From Deltaproteobacteria bacterium (GTDB lineage: Bacteria > Desulfobacterota > Binatia > UBA12015), in contig JAJCZO010000202.1 of NCBI GenBank assembly GCA_029262355.1, positions 1 to 37,659 of the forward strand: 37,659 bases of DNA. The letters run 5' to 3'. Each line of letters opens with the position of its first letter. Within the stretch, counting starts at the first letter, position 1. Shown here piece by piece: positions 7,244-14,396 of the stretch. Under the pieces are notes generated by a model. It was not told the origin of the DNA. It searched no databases and worked only from the letters and a program-made list of their open reading frames with translations. Position numbers and translations under genes: made by a program.

Positions 7244-8610
7244 CCCGCGACCCCCTGCGGGAAATCGATGGCGGTTCGGAACTCGATCCGGTCGTCGATG
7301 CCCTTCTTGACGTCGCGCACGTCGGGCTCGACGGCGCCCGGCAAGCCTTGGAGGGCGCGCTTGATCACGTCGACCGACTCGTAGGTGTCGGTACGTCCCC
7401 GAAAGCGCACGCTCTCGCCGTCGATCGAGAGCTCCTCGATCTCAAATGGGGTGGTAGAGGGAACCGCCTTGCTGATGAGGCGAAGCACGTCGAGCACCGG
7501 AGGGCGCGTGGAGCTGGAGCCGCCGAGCATCGCGCGTCGTCGTTCGAGTCCCTGTACCGCGCCTTCGAGCCGAATCCGTTCCTGGCCGCGCGGGGCACCG
7601 GCCACGATCGGTGCGACCGCCTGCCGGATCTCATCGCGTAGCGCGTCGAGCTCCGCATTGCGTTCGGCGACGACGACGCCGTAGCTCACGAGTCCGAGGA
7701 GTATCGTAATGGCCGCGACCACGACGGTTTGACGCAACTGTCGCTGCGCTTCCTCGCTGGGGGCGTGGTAGAGGAACTCACCCGTGCGGAAGTTGACGCC
7801 GATCGGGATGCGGTCCGCGGCCCGTCCGGCCAATGCGACGGCGCGGAGGCAGCCGGGGTCGATCTTCGTGGCCCACGGCGGCAGTGCGCGCGACAACGGA
7901 ATCGCGGTCGCACCGAGCGCCTCGGCAGCACAGACCCCACGGTCTGCGGTCGCGATCTCGATCACCCCAGGAAGCGTGCCGTCGCCCACGAGCGTCATGG
8001 CGAGCCACCGGATCTCCTTGGCGAGGCCGTCGGGATCGAGGCCGCCTAGGACGTGCAGGCCCTGCAGCTTTCCGTCGCGCAGGAGTGCGACTACCCCGCC
8101 GGGGCGCGGCTCGATGACGAGCGCGTCGGGTTGAACGAGACGCACGAGTCCAACGAGCGCGACGGCGCCCACATCGACGACCGCGGGGTCGATGTCGGCC
8201 TGGCCGAGCTCTTCGAGGTGGGTGGCGAGCACGTCTCGCGGCGTGAGGGACGCGAGCAGGTCGGAGCCCTGGGCCTTGGAAAGCACCGTGTAGGTCGTGA
8301 CGGCGTCGTCGAGCTCGAACGGAACCAGGCTCTCGAGCTCGAACGGGACGGTCGCGTTCAGGCGTGCCGGCTCGGTGAAGGGGAGGTGAAGCAGTCGGTG
8401 CGTGACGAGCCCTTCCTCGAGTGAGGTCGCGACGGCATCGGGTGTGCCTCCGCAATGCTGATCGATCGCGCCGCGCAGGGTTGCGGGCGTGTCGTCCGAC
8501 GAGGGGCACGGCACGACCCACGTGCCGACCACCTCGGGGGCCCGTCCCGCGGTGTCGAGCAGTGCGAGTACGAACCCGCCCGCCACCCGATCCACTCCCA
8601 GCGCGCGCAT
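7240..8610 (-). CDS. gspL: Type II secretion protein GspL
   Basis: GspL connects the cytoplasmic ATPase GspE to the membrane platform. The 456-residue product begins MRALGVDRVAGGFVLALLD, the start of an actin-like cytoplasmic domain of about 340 residues. A single membrane helix follows near 355-375 (QTVVVAAITILLGLVSYGVV), then a coiled-coil segment and a periplasmic ferredoxin-like domain. The reading frame extends upstream, but the ATG at 8610 is preferred: it lies 5 nt after the gspK stop and gives the typical GspL N-terminus. A longer start would overlap much of gspK and add residues unlike the family. Confidence 0.88.
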   Translation of the reverse strand: MRALGVDRVAGGFVLALLDTAGRAPEVVGTWVVPCPSSDDTPATLRGAIDQHCGGTPDAVATSLEEGLVTHRLLHLPFTEPARLNATVPFELESLVPFELDDAVTTYTVLSKAQGSDLLASLTPRDVLATHLEELGQADIDPAVVDVGAVALVGLVRLVQPDALVIEPRPGGVVALLRDGKLQGLHVLGGLDPDGLAKEIRWLAMTLVGDGTLPGVIEIATADRGVCAAEALGATAIPLSRALPPWATKIDPGCLRAVALAGRAADRIPIGVNFRTGEFLYHAPSEEAQRQLRQTVVVAAITILLGLVSYGVVVAERNAELDALRDEIRQAVAPIVAGAPRGQERIRLEGAVQGLERRRAMLGGSSSTRPPVLDVLRLISKAVPSTTPFEIEELSIDGESVRFRGRTDTYESVDVIKRALQGLPGAVEPDVRDVKKGIDDRIEFRTAIDFPQGVAG

Positions 8611-8615
8611 CCGAC

Positions 8616-9548
8616 TCAGGGTACCCCGCCCGGGCCTACTCCCCAAACGGGGCGTTGCTTCCAGGCGATGGGGCCTCCGCCGCTGTTCCGGATCTCGACC
8701 AGCGCTTCTACCGACTGCGTGGCGTCGCCGACGGTGGCAATCGTGAGGATCGTGTAGAACTTGGGGTTCGCGCTGATCTCCGTCTTCACGGTCGCAGCAG
8801 CGCAGGGATCCGTGGCCGCCCACGCGTTGATGTCGTCGGTGCTCCGGGGCAGCGGCGGCAGGCTCTCGGTCTCCTCACATCCGATCGCCCGCAGGACCTC
8901 GGGCTTCGCGGTGCGGAGGTTGATCTTCCCTCCTTTGCCCGGGTAGGCGGTGACGAAGGGGCGGATGCGACTGATGACCTCGTCGGTGAAGCCCTCGATC
9001 GTTCGAATGTCGTCGAAACTTCGGAGCTCACCCCGGCGGGGTTCGCAGGCGACTGCGAGCGAGCAGTCGCTGCTGAGGTTGCGCAGCGCGCTCCCCTCGT
9101 CTGTTTCGAGGCGGGCCCGAATCGACTCGAGGAGTCGCGGCTCGACGTCGAGGTCGCCGAACAGGGTCTGAAGGGGTTCCGGTGTATCGAGGACGTCGTT
9201 CAGGTTGAGGCGTGCCGTTTCGTCACGGATTGCGATCCGCATCATGTGGCCCTGCGTCGTCGGCAGCGTCAGAGGCTCGGCATCGATGAAGTTGTCGACG
9301 AACTCCCGGAGTTCGGTGTTTCGTAGAGCTTCCTCGGCCCCGATTTGTGCCGAGCGCGCGAGCAGTTGGGCGGCCATCACGTTGCCGGCGTTTCGCGTGA
9401 GGTGGCTGTGTACGAACGTCGCGTCGGTCATCTCCACGACGATCAGGGTCAGCAGCGCAACCGAGAGAAGCGCGGATAGCAGCGCCAGCCCGTTCTCGTT
9501 CCGGAGTGCCACCGGTGCGAGGCCGTCAGCCCTATGTCGACGGTACAT
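8616..9548 (-). CDS. gspK: Type II secretion minor pseudopilin GspK
   Basis: GspK caps the pseudopilus tip with GspI and GspJ. From the ATG at 9548 it has 310 residues. The prepilin-like signal ends at ENG, followed by the hydrophobic helix LALLSALLSVALLTLIVV. The mature N-terminus lacks the Glu+5 present in the other pseudopilins here, which is characteristic of GspK. A helical domain then includes the family-like stretch DETARLNLNDV and, further on, INLRTAKPEVLRAIGC. The chosen start overlaps the gspJ stop as ATGA; longer versions would run into gspJ. Its start region coincides with one copy of a dispersed short repeat (9523-9547). Confidence 0.9.
   Translation of the reverse strand: MYRRHRADGLAPVALRNENGLALLSALLSVALLTLIVVEMTDATFVHSHLTRNAGNVMAAQLLARSAQIGAEEALRNTELREFVDNFIDAEPLTLPTTQGHMMRIAIRDETARLNLNDVLDTPEPLQTLFGDLDVEPRLLESIRARLETDEGSALRNLSSDCSLAVACEPRRGELRSFDDIRTIEGFTDEVISRIRPFVTAYPGKGGKINLRTAKPEVLRAIGCEETESLPPLPRSTDDINAWAATDPCAAATVKTEISANPKFYTILTIATVGDATQSVEALVEIRNSGGGPIAWKQRPVWGVGPGGVP
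9523..9547. repeat. Dispersed short repeat, copy A
   Basis: A 25-nt segment at the gspK start recurs at 35188-35215 upstream of the heptosyltransferase gene. The copies agree at 24 of 25 aligned positions, and the second has a 3-nt insertion (CGG). The shared core is AGCCCTATGTCGACGG. The two contexts, a coding start on the minus strand and intergenic DNA, are unrelated. Confidence 0.6.
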
Positions 9549-10177
9549 CAGGAGTGGTCCCCCATCGGCACGGTGACCGTCGTGCGGTAGTTCGTGGGCA
9601 GGGACGTGCCGTCCTCCACGGAGAGGTTCAACCGGACCGCTTTCGGAACGTCGTCGCCGGTGGGTTCCCACTGATGTGTCCATCCGCTGTTCATCAGCAC
9701 TTCGGCCTGAAACGACCGCACGTCCTCGAGCACGACCATCGTGACCGGTTCGACTCCCTCGGCCGCAACGGACGGGAGTTGCTGTTTCATGAGCAACATC
9801 GAGCCGGGGCGATCCGGATCGCGCTCGAGGTAGTACCGCACGATGTCGATTGGGTCTCGTGCGCCGCCCTGTACGCGGCGCGCCCCGGTCGTCGCAAAGC
9901 GGAGCTCGCTGGTCGGGCGGTCGAAGGTGCGATCGAGTAGCGAGAACCGGCCGCGGGCGTCGTTGAACGCGAGTGCGCCGGTCAGTTCCTCCGAAAGGCG
10001 CATGAGCGTGATGCGCACTGCGGACGATGTCTGCACGGCGGCCTCCGCGCGGTCGCGCGACTCGATCGTCTGCTGGAACGGAGCCACCTGGGCGACCACG
10101 ATGATCGCGAGAATCGAGATGCCGACCAGCAACTCGAGGAGCGTGAAACCCGCTTCGGATGTGGCTGGCTCTCTCAA
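9548..10177 (-). CDS. gspJ: Type II secretion minor pseudopilin GspJ
   Basis: GspJ is a minor pseudopilin of the GspI-J-K tip complex. The prepilin motif is SEAGFTLLELLVGISILAI, with cleavage after Gly and Glu at +5. A beta-rich domain follows, with ELRFATTGARR and a C-terminal VRLNLSVEDG. I chose a TTG at 10177 because it overlaps the gspI stop (TTGA) and leaves a short basic leader, giving 209 residues. A GTG five codons upstream is an alternative. The frame remains open far upstream through gspI, but that extension is not coding in character. Confidence 0.87.
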   Translation of the reverse strand: MREPATSEAGFTLLELLVGISILAIIVVAQVAPFQQTIESRDRAEAAVQTSSAVRITLMRLSEELTGALAFNDARGRFSLLDRTFDRPTSELRFATTGARRVQGGARDPIDIVRYYLERDPDRPGSMLLMKQQLPSVAAEGVEPVTMVVLEDVRSFQAEVLMNSGWTHQWEPTGDDVPKAVRLNLSVEDGTSLPTNYRTTVTVPMGDHS

Positions 10178-10557
10178 GTGGTCCGCACCCACATGGTCAG
10201 TTGCGCGGCGCCGCCGATTCCGTCGGGCGGAACGACCCGGACCGTGACCTCGATCACTCCGGGGACGAAGCTCGGATCGACGAACAGCTCCCACTGAAAG
10301 CCCGGGTACTCTCCGGGGTAGTCGGACTCGAAATCTCCGCGCGACTGCCCCGCGCCGGGAGACTTCTGGAGCTCGATCTGGGCGAGTTTCTCGCGAGCCA
10401 GAAAGAGGGCGTCGGTGTAGCTCCGTTCTCGCGCGATCGTCTTCAGGTTCTGCGCGTGGAGGCCGAGGAGCGCGGTGAATGCCGTGGCGAGGATCGCGAG
10501 TGCGACCATGACTTCGAGCAGCGTAAAGCCGCGATCGCATCGACCACGGATGTTCAT
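10174..10557 (-). CDS. gspI: Type II secretion minor pseudopilin GspI
   Basis: GspI initiates pseudopilus tip assembly with GspJ and GspK. The 127-residue protein has the prepilin peptidase site CDRGFTLLEVMVALAILATA (Gly -1, Phe +1, Glu +5) and the GspI-like continuation LFLAREKLAQIE. Its length is normal. It overlaps gspH and gspJ at its ends (ATGA and TTGA). Confidence 0.92.
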   Translation of the reverse strand: MNIRGRCDRGFTLLEVMVALAILATAFTALLGLHAQNLKTIARERSYTDALFLAREKLAQIELQKSPGAGQSRGDFESDYPGEYPGFQWELFVDPSFVPGVIEVTVRVVPPDGIGGAAQLTMWVRTT

Positions 10558-11108
10558 CGTAACGACCCGAGCAGCCCTGCGGGGATGTCGTCATCGTCGA
10601 CGATCTTCGCTCGTGTTGCGACCGGGTTGATGACGACGGCGACCCGCCGCCCTGCACCATCATCGAGCCACAGCAGCGCCGGATCGGCATAGCCGTCGGG
10701 GGAAAACAGCGTGGTGTCATAACCGTCCACGTTCGATGTCACCCCGGGGCCTTCGAGGCTGAGCCGGAGCGGGTCCGGCACGAACGTCTCGCGATACAGC
10801 GGTTGGTCGAGTGGGGCGAAGCGCACTCCACCAGCCGAGGGGACGAGCCCTTCCGCCCGGTAGGCGCCGCGCTTGGGGTCGACGGCGAATCGAATCCAAC
10901 GGCTTCGGATCGCCGCCTCTTCGCGCAGGAACTGGACGCGCGTTGCCAGCCTCCGGGCGCTCGAATCGAGTGCCGCGCTACTGAGCACCCCGACGCGTGG
11001 AACCACCAAGGCTACGAGGAGCCCGATGAGGCCGAGCACGACTGCCAGCTCGATCAGTGTGAACCCCGGCGACGACGCTACGACCCGCATGCGGGTCCAG
11101 CGGATCAT
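10554..11108 (-). CDS. gspH: Type II secretion minor pseudopilin GspH
   Basis: GspH is a minor pseudopilin placed between the major pilin GspG and the tip complex. The 184-residue product carries the processing site SSPGFTLIELAVVLGLIGLL with Glu at +5. The next segment, SSARRLATRVQFLREEAAIR, is typical of GspH, followed by a variable C-terminal domain. Four-nt overlaps join it to gspG and gspI. Confidence 0.9.
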   Translation of the reverse strand: MIRWTRMRVVASSPGFTLIELAVVLGLIGLLVALVVPRVGVLSSAALDSSARRLATRVQFLREEAAIRSRWIRFAVDPKRGAYRAEGLVPSAGGVRFAPLDQPLYRETFVPDPLRLSLEGPGVTSNVDGYDTTLFSPDGYADPALLWLDDGAGRRVAVVINPVATRAKIVDDDDIPAGLLGSLR

Positions 11109-11560
11109 CCAAGCTCTCTCGAGTCGATGTCGGCGGCCGGGCCATCCCCGCCTTCGGCGCCATCGGCGCCGAACGACACGATCACGAAGGTCGACCCGTC
11201 ACACTGGAAGACGTAGGGCAGCTGCCACGGGTCCGTTGGGATGTTGGACACATAGCCGTCAGGGTTCCAGCGCCGCGGAAGCATCCCGCTCGTCGGCGGG
11301 GCGACGAGCGCTTCGAGGCCCTGGTCCGTGGTGGGATAGAATCCGTTGTCCAGCTTGTACAGGTGAAGCGCTTGCTCGATCGCCTTGATGTCGGCGGCCG
11401 CCTTGGTCTGGCGGGCCTCGTCCGTTCGGCCGAGGATGCGCGGTGCGACGAGGGTGATCAACAGGCCGAGAATGAACACCACGACCATGATCTCGATGAG
11501 GGTGAAGCCGGTCTGGTCGTTGCGTCTCCGGCGAATCAAGCTCTGCATACGGTCGATCAT
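11105..11560 (-). CDS. gspG: Type II secretion major pseudopilin GspG
   Basis: GspG polymerises into the periplasmic pseudopilus that drives export. The 151-residue precursor has a basic leader, the site QTGFTLIEIMVVVFILGLL (Gly -1, Glu +5), and the conserved C-terminal features DNGFYPTTDQGLEALV, IPTDPWQLPYVF and the calcium-site region SFGADGAEGGDGPAADID. Length and motifs match the family closely. It starts 9 nt after gspF and overlaps gspH. Confidence 0.96.
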   Translation of the reverse strand: MIDRMQSLIRRRRNDQTGFTLIEIMVVVFILGLLITLVAPRILGRTDEARQTKAAADIKAIEQALHLYKLDNGFYPTTDQGLEALVAPPTSGMLPRRWNPDGYVSNIPTDPWQLPYVFQCDGSTFVIVSFGADGAEGGDGPAADIDSRELG

Positions 11561-11569
11561 CCCACGAAT

Positions 11570-12784
11570 TTACCTGACCAGCGAGTTGATCTCGAAGATC
11601 GGGAGTAAGATGGCGAGCACGACGAAGAGCATGACACCGCCCATCACCAGAATCATCAAGGGCTCCAACACGGCGGTCAGGCCGGCCAGGCTACTCTCGA
11701 CGTCGTGCTCGTAGGCGTCTGCCACGCGCTCGAGCATGGGTTCGAGGTCGCCGGAGCGTTCGCCGACCGCGATCATTCGCGTGAGTAGCGGCGGGAAGAG
11801 CCCCGAGCGGCGTAAGGGCTCGGCCACGCTCTGTCCCTCGCGGATGGCGGTTCGGGCTTCTTCGATGGCCTCACGGAGAGCTTCGTTGCCGATGACTTGG
11901 CCAGCGAGCTCCAGCGAACCCAGCAGCGGGATGCCGTTGCCGAGAAGCGTGGCCAGGGTGCTCGAGAACCGCGCGACCGCGACCTTCGTAAGGATGGGGC
12001 CGAGCAGCGGGAGCGAGAGCAACCGGCGGTCGATCCAGGCTCGGCCTCCCGGCCGTCGCGCAAAGGCAAGCCCGCCTGCGACCAACGCGAGCAGGATGAG
12101 GAGGAGCAGCCACCAGCTCTCGGTGATCGCGTTGGACGCCCCGAGCAGAATGCGCGTCGGCAGCGGGAGCTCTTGCTCCTGCTCGGCGAAGATCCGGGTG
12201 ACCTTCGGCACGACGAAGCCGAGCATGAGCAGGACGATTCCGCCGGAGATGCAGCTCATGATGACGGGGTAGGCGAGAGCGTTCCTCACCTTCGCGCGGA
12301 GTCGGGTCTGTCCTTCGGTGTGGGTCGCCAGGCGTTCGAGGACCAGGTCCAGTGCGCCGGCGGTCTCGCCTGCGCGCACCATGCCGACGTAGAGCCCGGG
12401 GAAGACGCTCGGGTGCTCTGCCATCGCGTCGGCGAGCGACGTTCCCTGGCTCACGTCGTCGCGGAGGTGGGAGAGTACCCGCGTGGCCGCCGGACGTTCT
12501 GCTTGCTCCCCGACCGCGGAGAGCGCTTCGACGACGGGTACGCCGGCGGACAGCAGCGTCGCGAGCTGTCGGGAGATCAGAGCCACGTCGGCGGTCGATA
12601 CGCGGGCGCTGGGCCTCCAGGAGAACGCCGTGGCCGACGGCTCGGCGGACTCCTCGACGACGGCAGTCGGATAGACGCCGTCCTTGCGCAGTCGGGCGCG
12701 CGCGGCGCGAGCGCTGTCGGCTTCGACGACGCCCTGGACGTTTCGCCCACTGTCGTTGAGCCCCTTGTAAGCGAAGACCGGCAT
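11570..12784 (-). CDS. gspF: Type II secretion inner-membrane platform protein GspF
   Basis: GspF is the polytopic platform protein that contacts GspE and the pseudopilus. The 404 residues start MPVFAYKGLNDSGRNVQGVV, the usual opening of the family. There are two related cytoplasmic four-helix domains (about 70-170 and 270-375). Membrane helices lie near 170-190 (VIMSCISGGIVLLMLGFVV), 220-240 (SWWLLLLILLALVAGGLAF) and the C-terminus (LMILVMGGVMLFVVLAILL). Motifs such as TLLSAGVPVVEALS and TLLGNGIPLLGSLELAG mark the two halves. It is 10 nt downstream of gspE and 9 nt upstream of gspG. Confidence 0.96.
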   Translation of the reverse strand: MPVFAYKGLNDSGRNVQGVVEADSARAARARLRKDGVYPTAVVEESAEPSATAFSWRPSARVSTADVALISRQLATLLSAGVPVVEALSAVGEQAERPAATRVLSHLRDDVSQGTSLADAMAEHPSVFPGLYVGMVRAGETAGALDLVLERLATHTEGQTRLRAKVRNALAYPVIMSCISGGIVLLMLGFVVPKVTRIFAEQEQELPLPTRILLGASNAITESWWLLLLILLALVAGGLAFARRPGGRAWIDRRLLSLPLLGPILTKVAVARFSSTLATLLGNGIPLLGSLELAGQVIGNEALREAIEEARTAIREGQSVAEPLRRSGLFPPLLTRMIAVGERSGDLEPMLERVADAYEHDVESSLAGLTAVLEPLMILVMGGVMLFVVLAILLPIFEINSLVR

Positions 12785-12794
12785 TGAGGAGAAC

Positions 12795-14396
12795 CTAGGT
12801 GACGATGTCGTCTTGCGTCACGCGAAGCACCTCGGCGACGGTGGTCGTCCCGTCGGTGATCTTGGACGCGCCATCGGCCCGTAGGGTGCGCATTCCCTGG
12901 CTCGTTGCGAGACGTCGGATCGCGGCAGCGTCGCTGCGCTGCATGATGAGGCTTCGAACCTCGTCGTCGATGGGAAGAAGTTCGTGGATTCCGCTTCGGC
13001 CGCGGTACGACGTTCCCTTGCAGTCATCGCACCCGTCGCCCTCGCGGTAAATCCGGGTTCCGGCGGGGATTCCCAGTTCGCGCTCGGTGGCCGCGGTGGA
13101 GGTATCCGGCGCTCGACACGTTGGGCAAACGCGCCGCACGAGACGCTGCGCCATCACGCCATTGAGCGACGACGAAACCAGGAATGGCTCGATGCCCATG
13201 TCGATCAAGCGAGACAGCGCGCCGAAAGAATCGTTCGTGTGGAGTGTCGAGAAGACGAGGTGGCCGGTGAGCGCCGCCTGAATGGCAATCTCGGCCGTCT
13301 CTGGATCGCGGATCTCACCGACCATGATGACGTCTGGGTCCTGGCGCAGAATCGAGCGCAAACCGTTTGCGAACGTGAGATTGATCTTCGGATTCACCTG
13401 GATCTGGCCGACGCCGTGTAGCTGGTACTCGATTGGGTCCTCGATGGTGATGATGTTGCGGGAGCTGGAGTTGAGACGAGTCAGCGCCGCGTAGAGCGTC
13501 GTCGTCTTGCCGCTTCCGGTGGGGCCCGTGACGAGGAGGATGCCGTGGCTGCGGTCGATCAGTTGCCCGAGGTTGTCGAGGTTCGCACCCAGGAGTCCCA
13601 GGTCCTCGAGACGCAGGAGCGTGCCCGTTCGGTCGAGAAGTCGCAGTACGGCTCGCTCGCCGAACTGTGTAGGTACGGTCGAGACGCGCACGTCGATGTC
13701 CCGCCCGGCCACGCGGAACCGAAGGCGGCCGTCCTGAGGGAGACGCTTCTCTGCGATGTCGAGCCCGGCCATGATCTTGATGCGTGCGATGATCGTCGGG
13801 TGGTACCGGCGCGGAGGCTTGAGGACGTCGTAGAGAATGCCGTCGATTCGAAAGCGCACGATCACGTCGCGCTCGAACGGTTCGATGTGAATGTCCGACG
13901 CGCGATCCTTTGCCGCCTGGAACAACAAGGAGTTGACCAGGCGGATGATCGGCGCGTCGTCGTCGGCATCGAGGAGGTCGCGAGGCTCTTCGAGTTCGTG
14001 CGCGACCTCGTCTAGGCCACCTTCCTCGATGTCGCCCATGACGGACTCGGCGGATCCCTGGGCGTCGTCGTACGCGCGGTTGATGCTCTCGAGGATCGCA
14101 GATCCGGGGACCACGATGGGTACGATGCGTCGGCGGAAGAGGGCCCGGAGGTCGCCCACGACTTCTGCTGCGCGGGGGTCGGCAAGCGCGACCTCGACCG
14201 CCCCGTCTTCGCGCTCGCGCAGCGGAAGACAGGCCGCTCGTCGCGCGTACTGGATGGGCAGTTGGCCGACGAGCGCGGGGTCGAGTTGCGGAACCTCGAT
14301 CGTGTCCCGGAACTCGAGGCCGAAACGATCCGCGAGCGCACTCGCGGTCGCAGAGTCCGGTAGGCCGACAGGGGCCTCCGGGGTGTCGTCGGCCAT
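12795..14396 (-). CDS. gspE: Type II secretion ATPase GspE
   Basis: GspE is the cytoplasmic hexameric ATPase that powers pseudopilus assembly. The 533-residue protein has an N-terminal GspL-binding domain, then an ATPase core with Walker A GPTGSGKTTTLYAAL near residue 290. It also shows the Asp box (ITIEDPIEYQL), Walker B (DPDVIMVGEIRDPETAEIA) and His box (TGHLVFSTLHTND). A C-terminal zinc-binding insert has two Cys pairs, CPTC and CDDC. The start ATG overlaps the gspD stop (ATGA). Confidence 0.97.
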   Translation of the reverse strand: MADDTPEAPVGLPDSATASALADRFGLEFRDTIEVPQLDPALVGQLPIQYARRAACLPLREREDGAVEVALADPRAAEVVGDLRALFRRRIVPIVVPGSAILESINRAYDDAQGSAESVMGDIEEGGLDEVAHELEEPRDLLDADDDAPIIRLVNSLLFQAAKDRASDIHIEPFERDVIVRFRIDGILYDVLKPPRRYHPTIIARIKIMAGLDIAEKRLPQDGRLRFRVAGRDIDVRVSTVPTQFGERAVLRLLDRTGTLLRLEDLGLLGANLDNLGQLIDRSHGILLVTGPTGSGKTTTLYAALTRLNSSSRNIITIEDPIEYQLHGVGQIQVNPKINLTFANGLRSILRQDPDVIMVGEIRDPETAEIAIQAALTGHLVFSTLHTNDSFGALSRLIDMGIEPFLVSSSLNGVMAQRLVRRVCPTCRAPDTSTAATERELGIPAGTRIYREGDGCDDCKGTSYRGRSGIHELLPIDDEVRSLIMQRSDAAAIRRLATSQGMRTLRADGASKITDGTTTVAEVLRVTQDDIVT

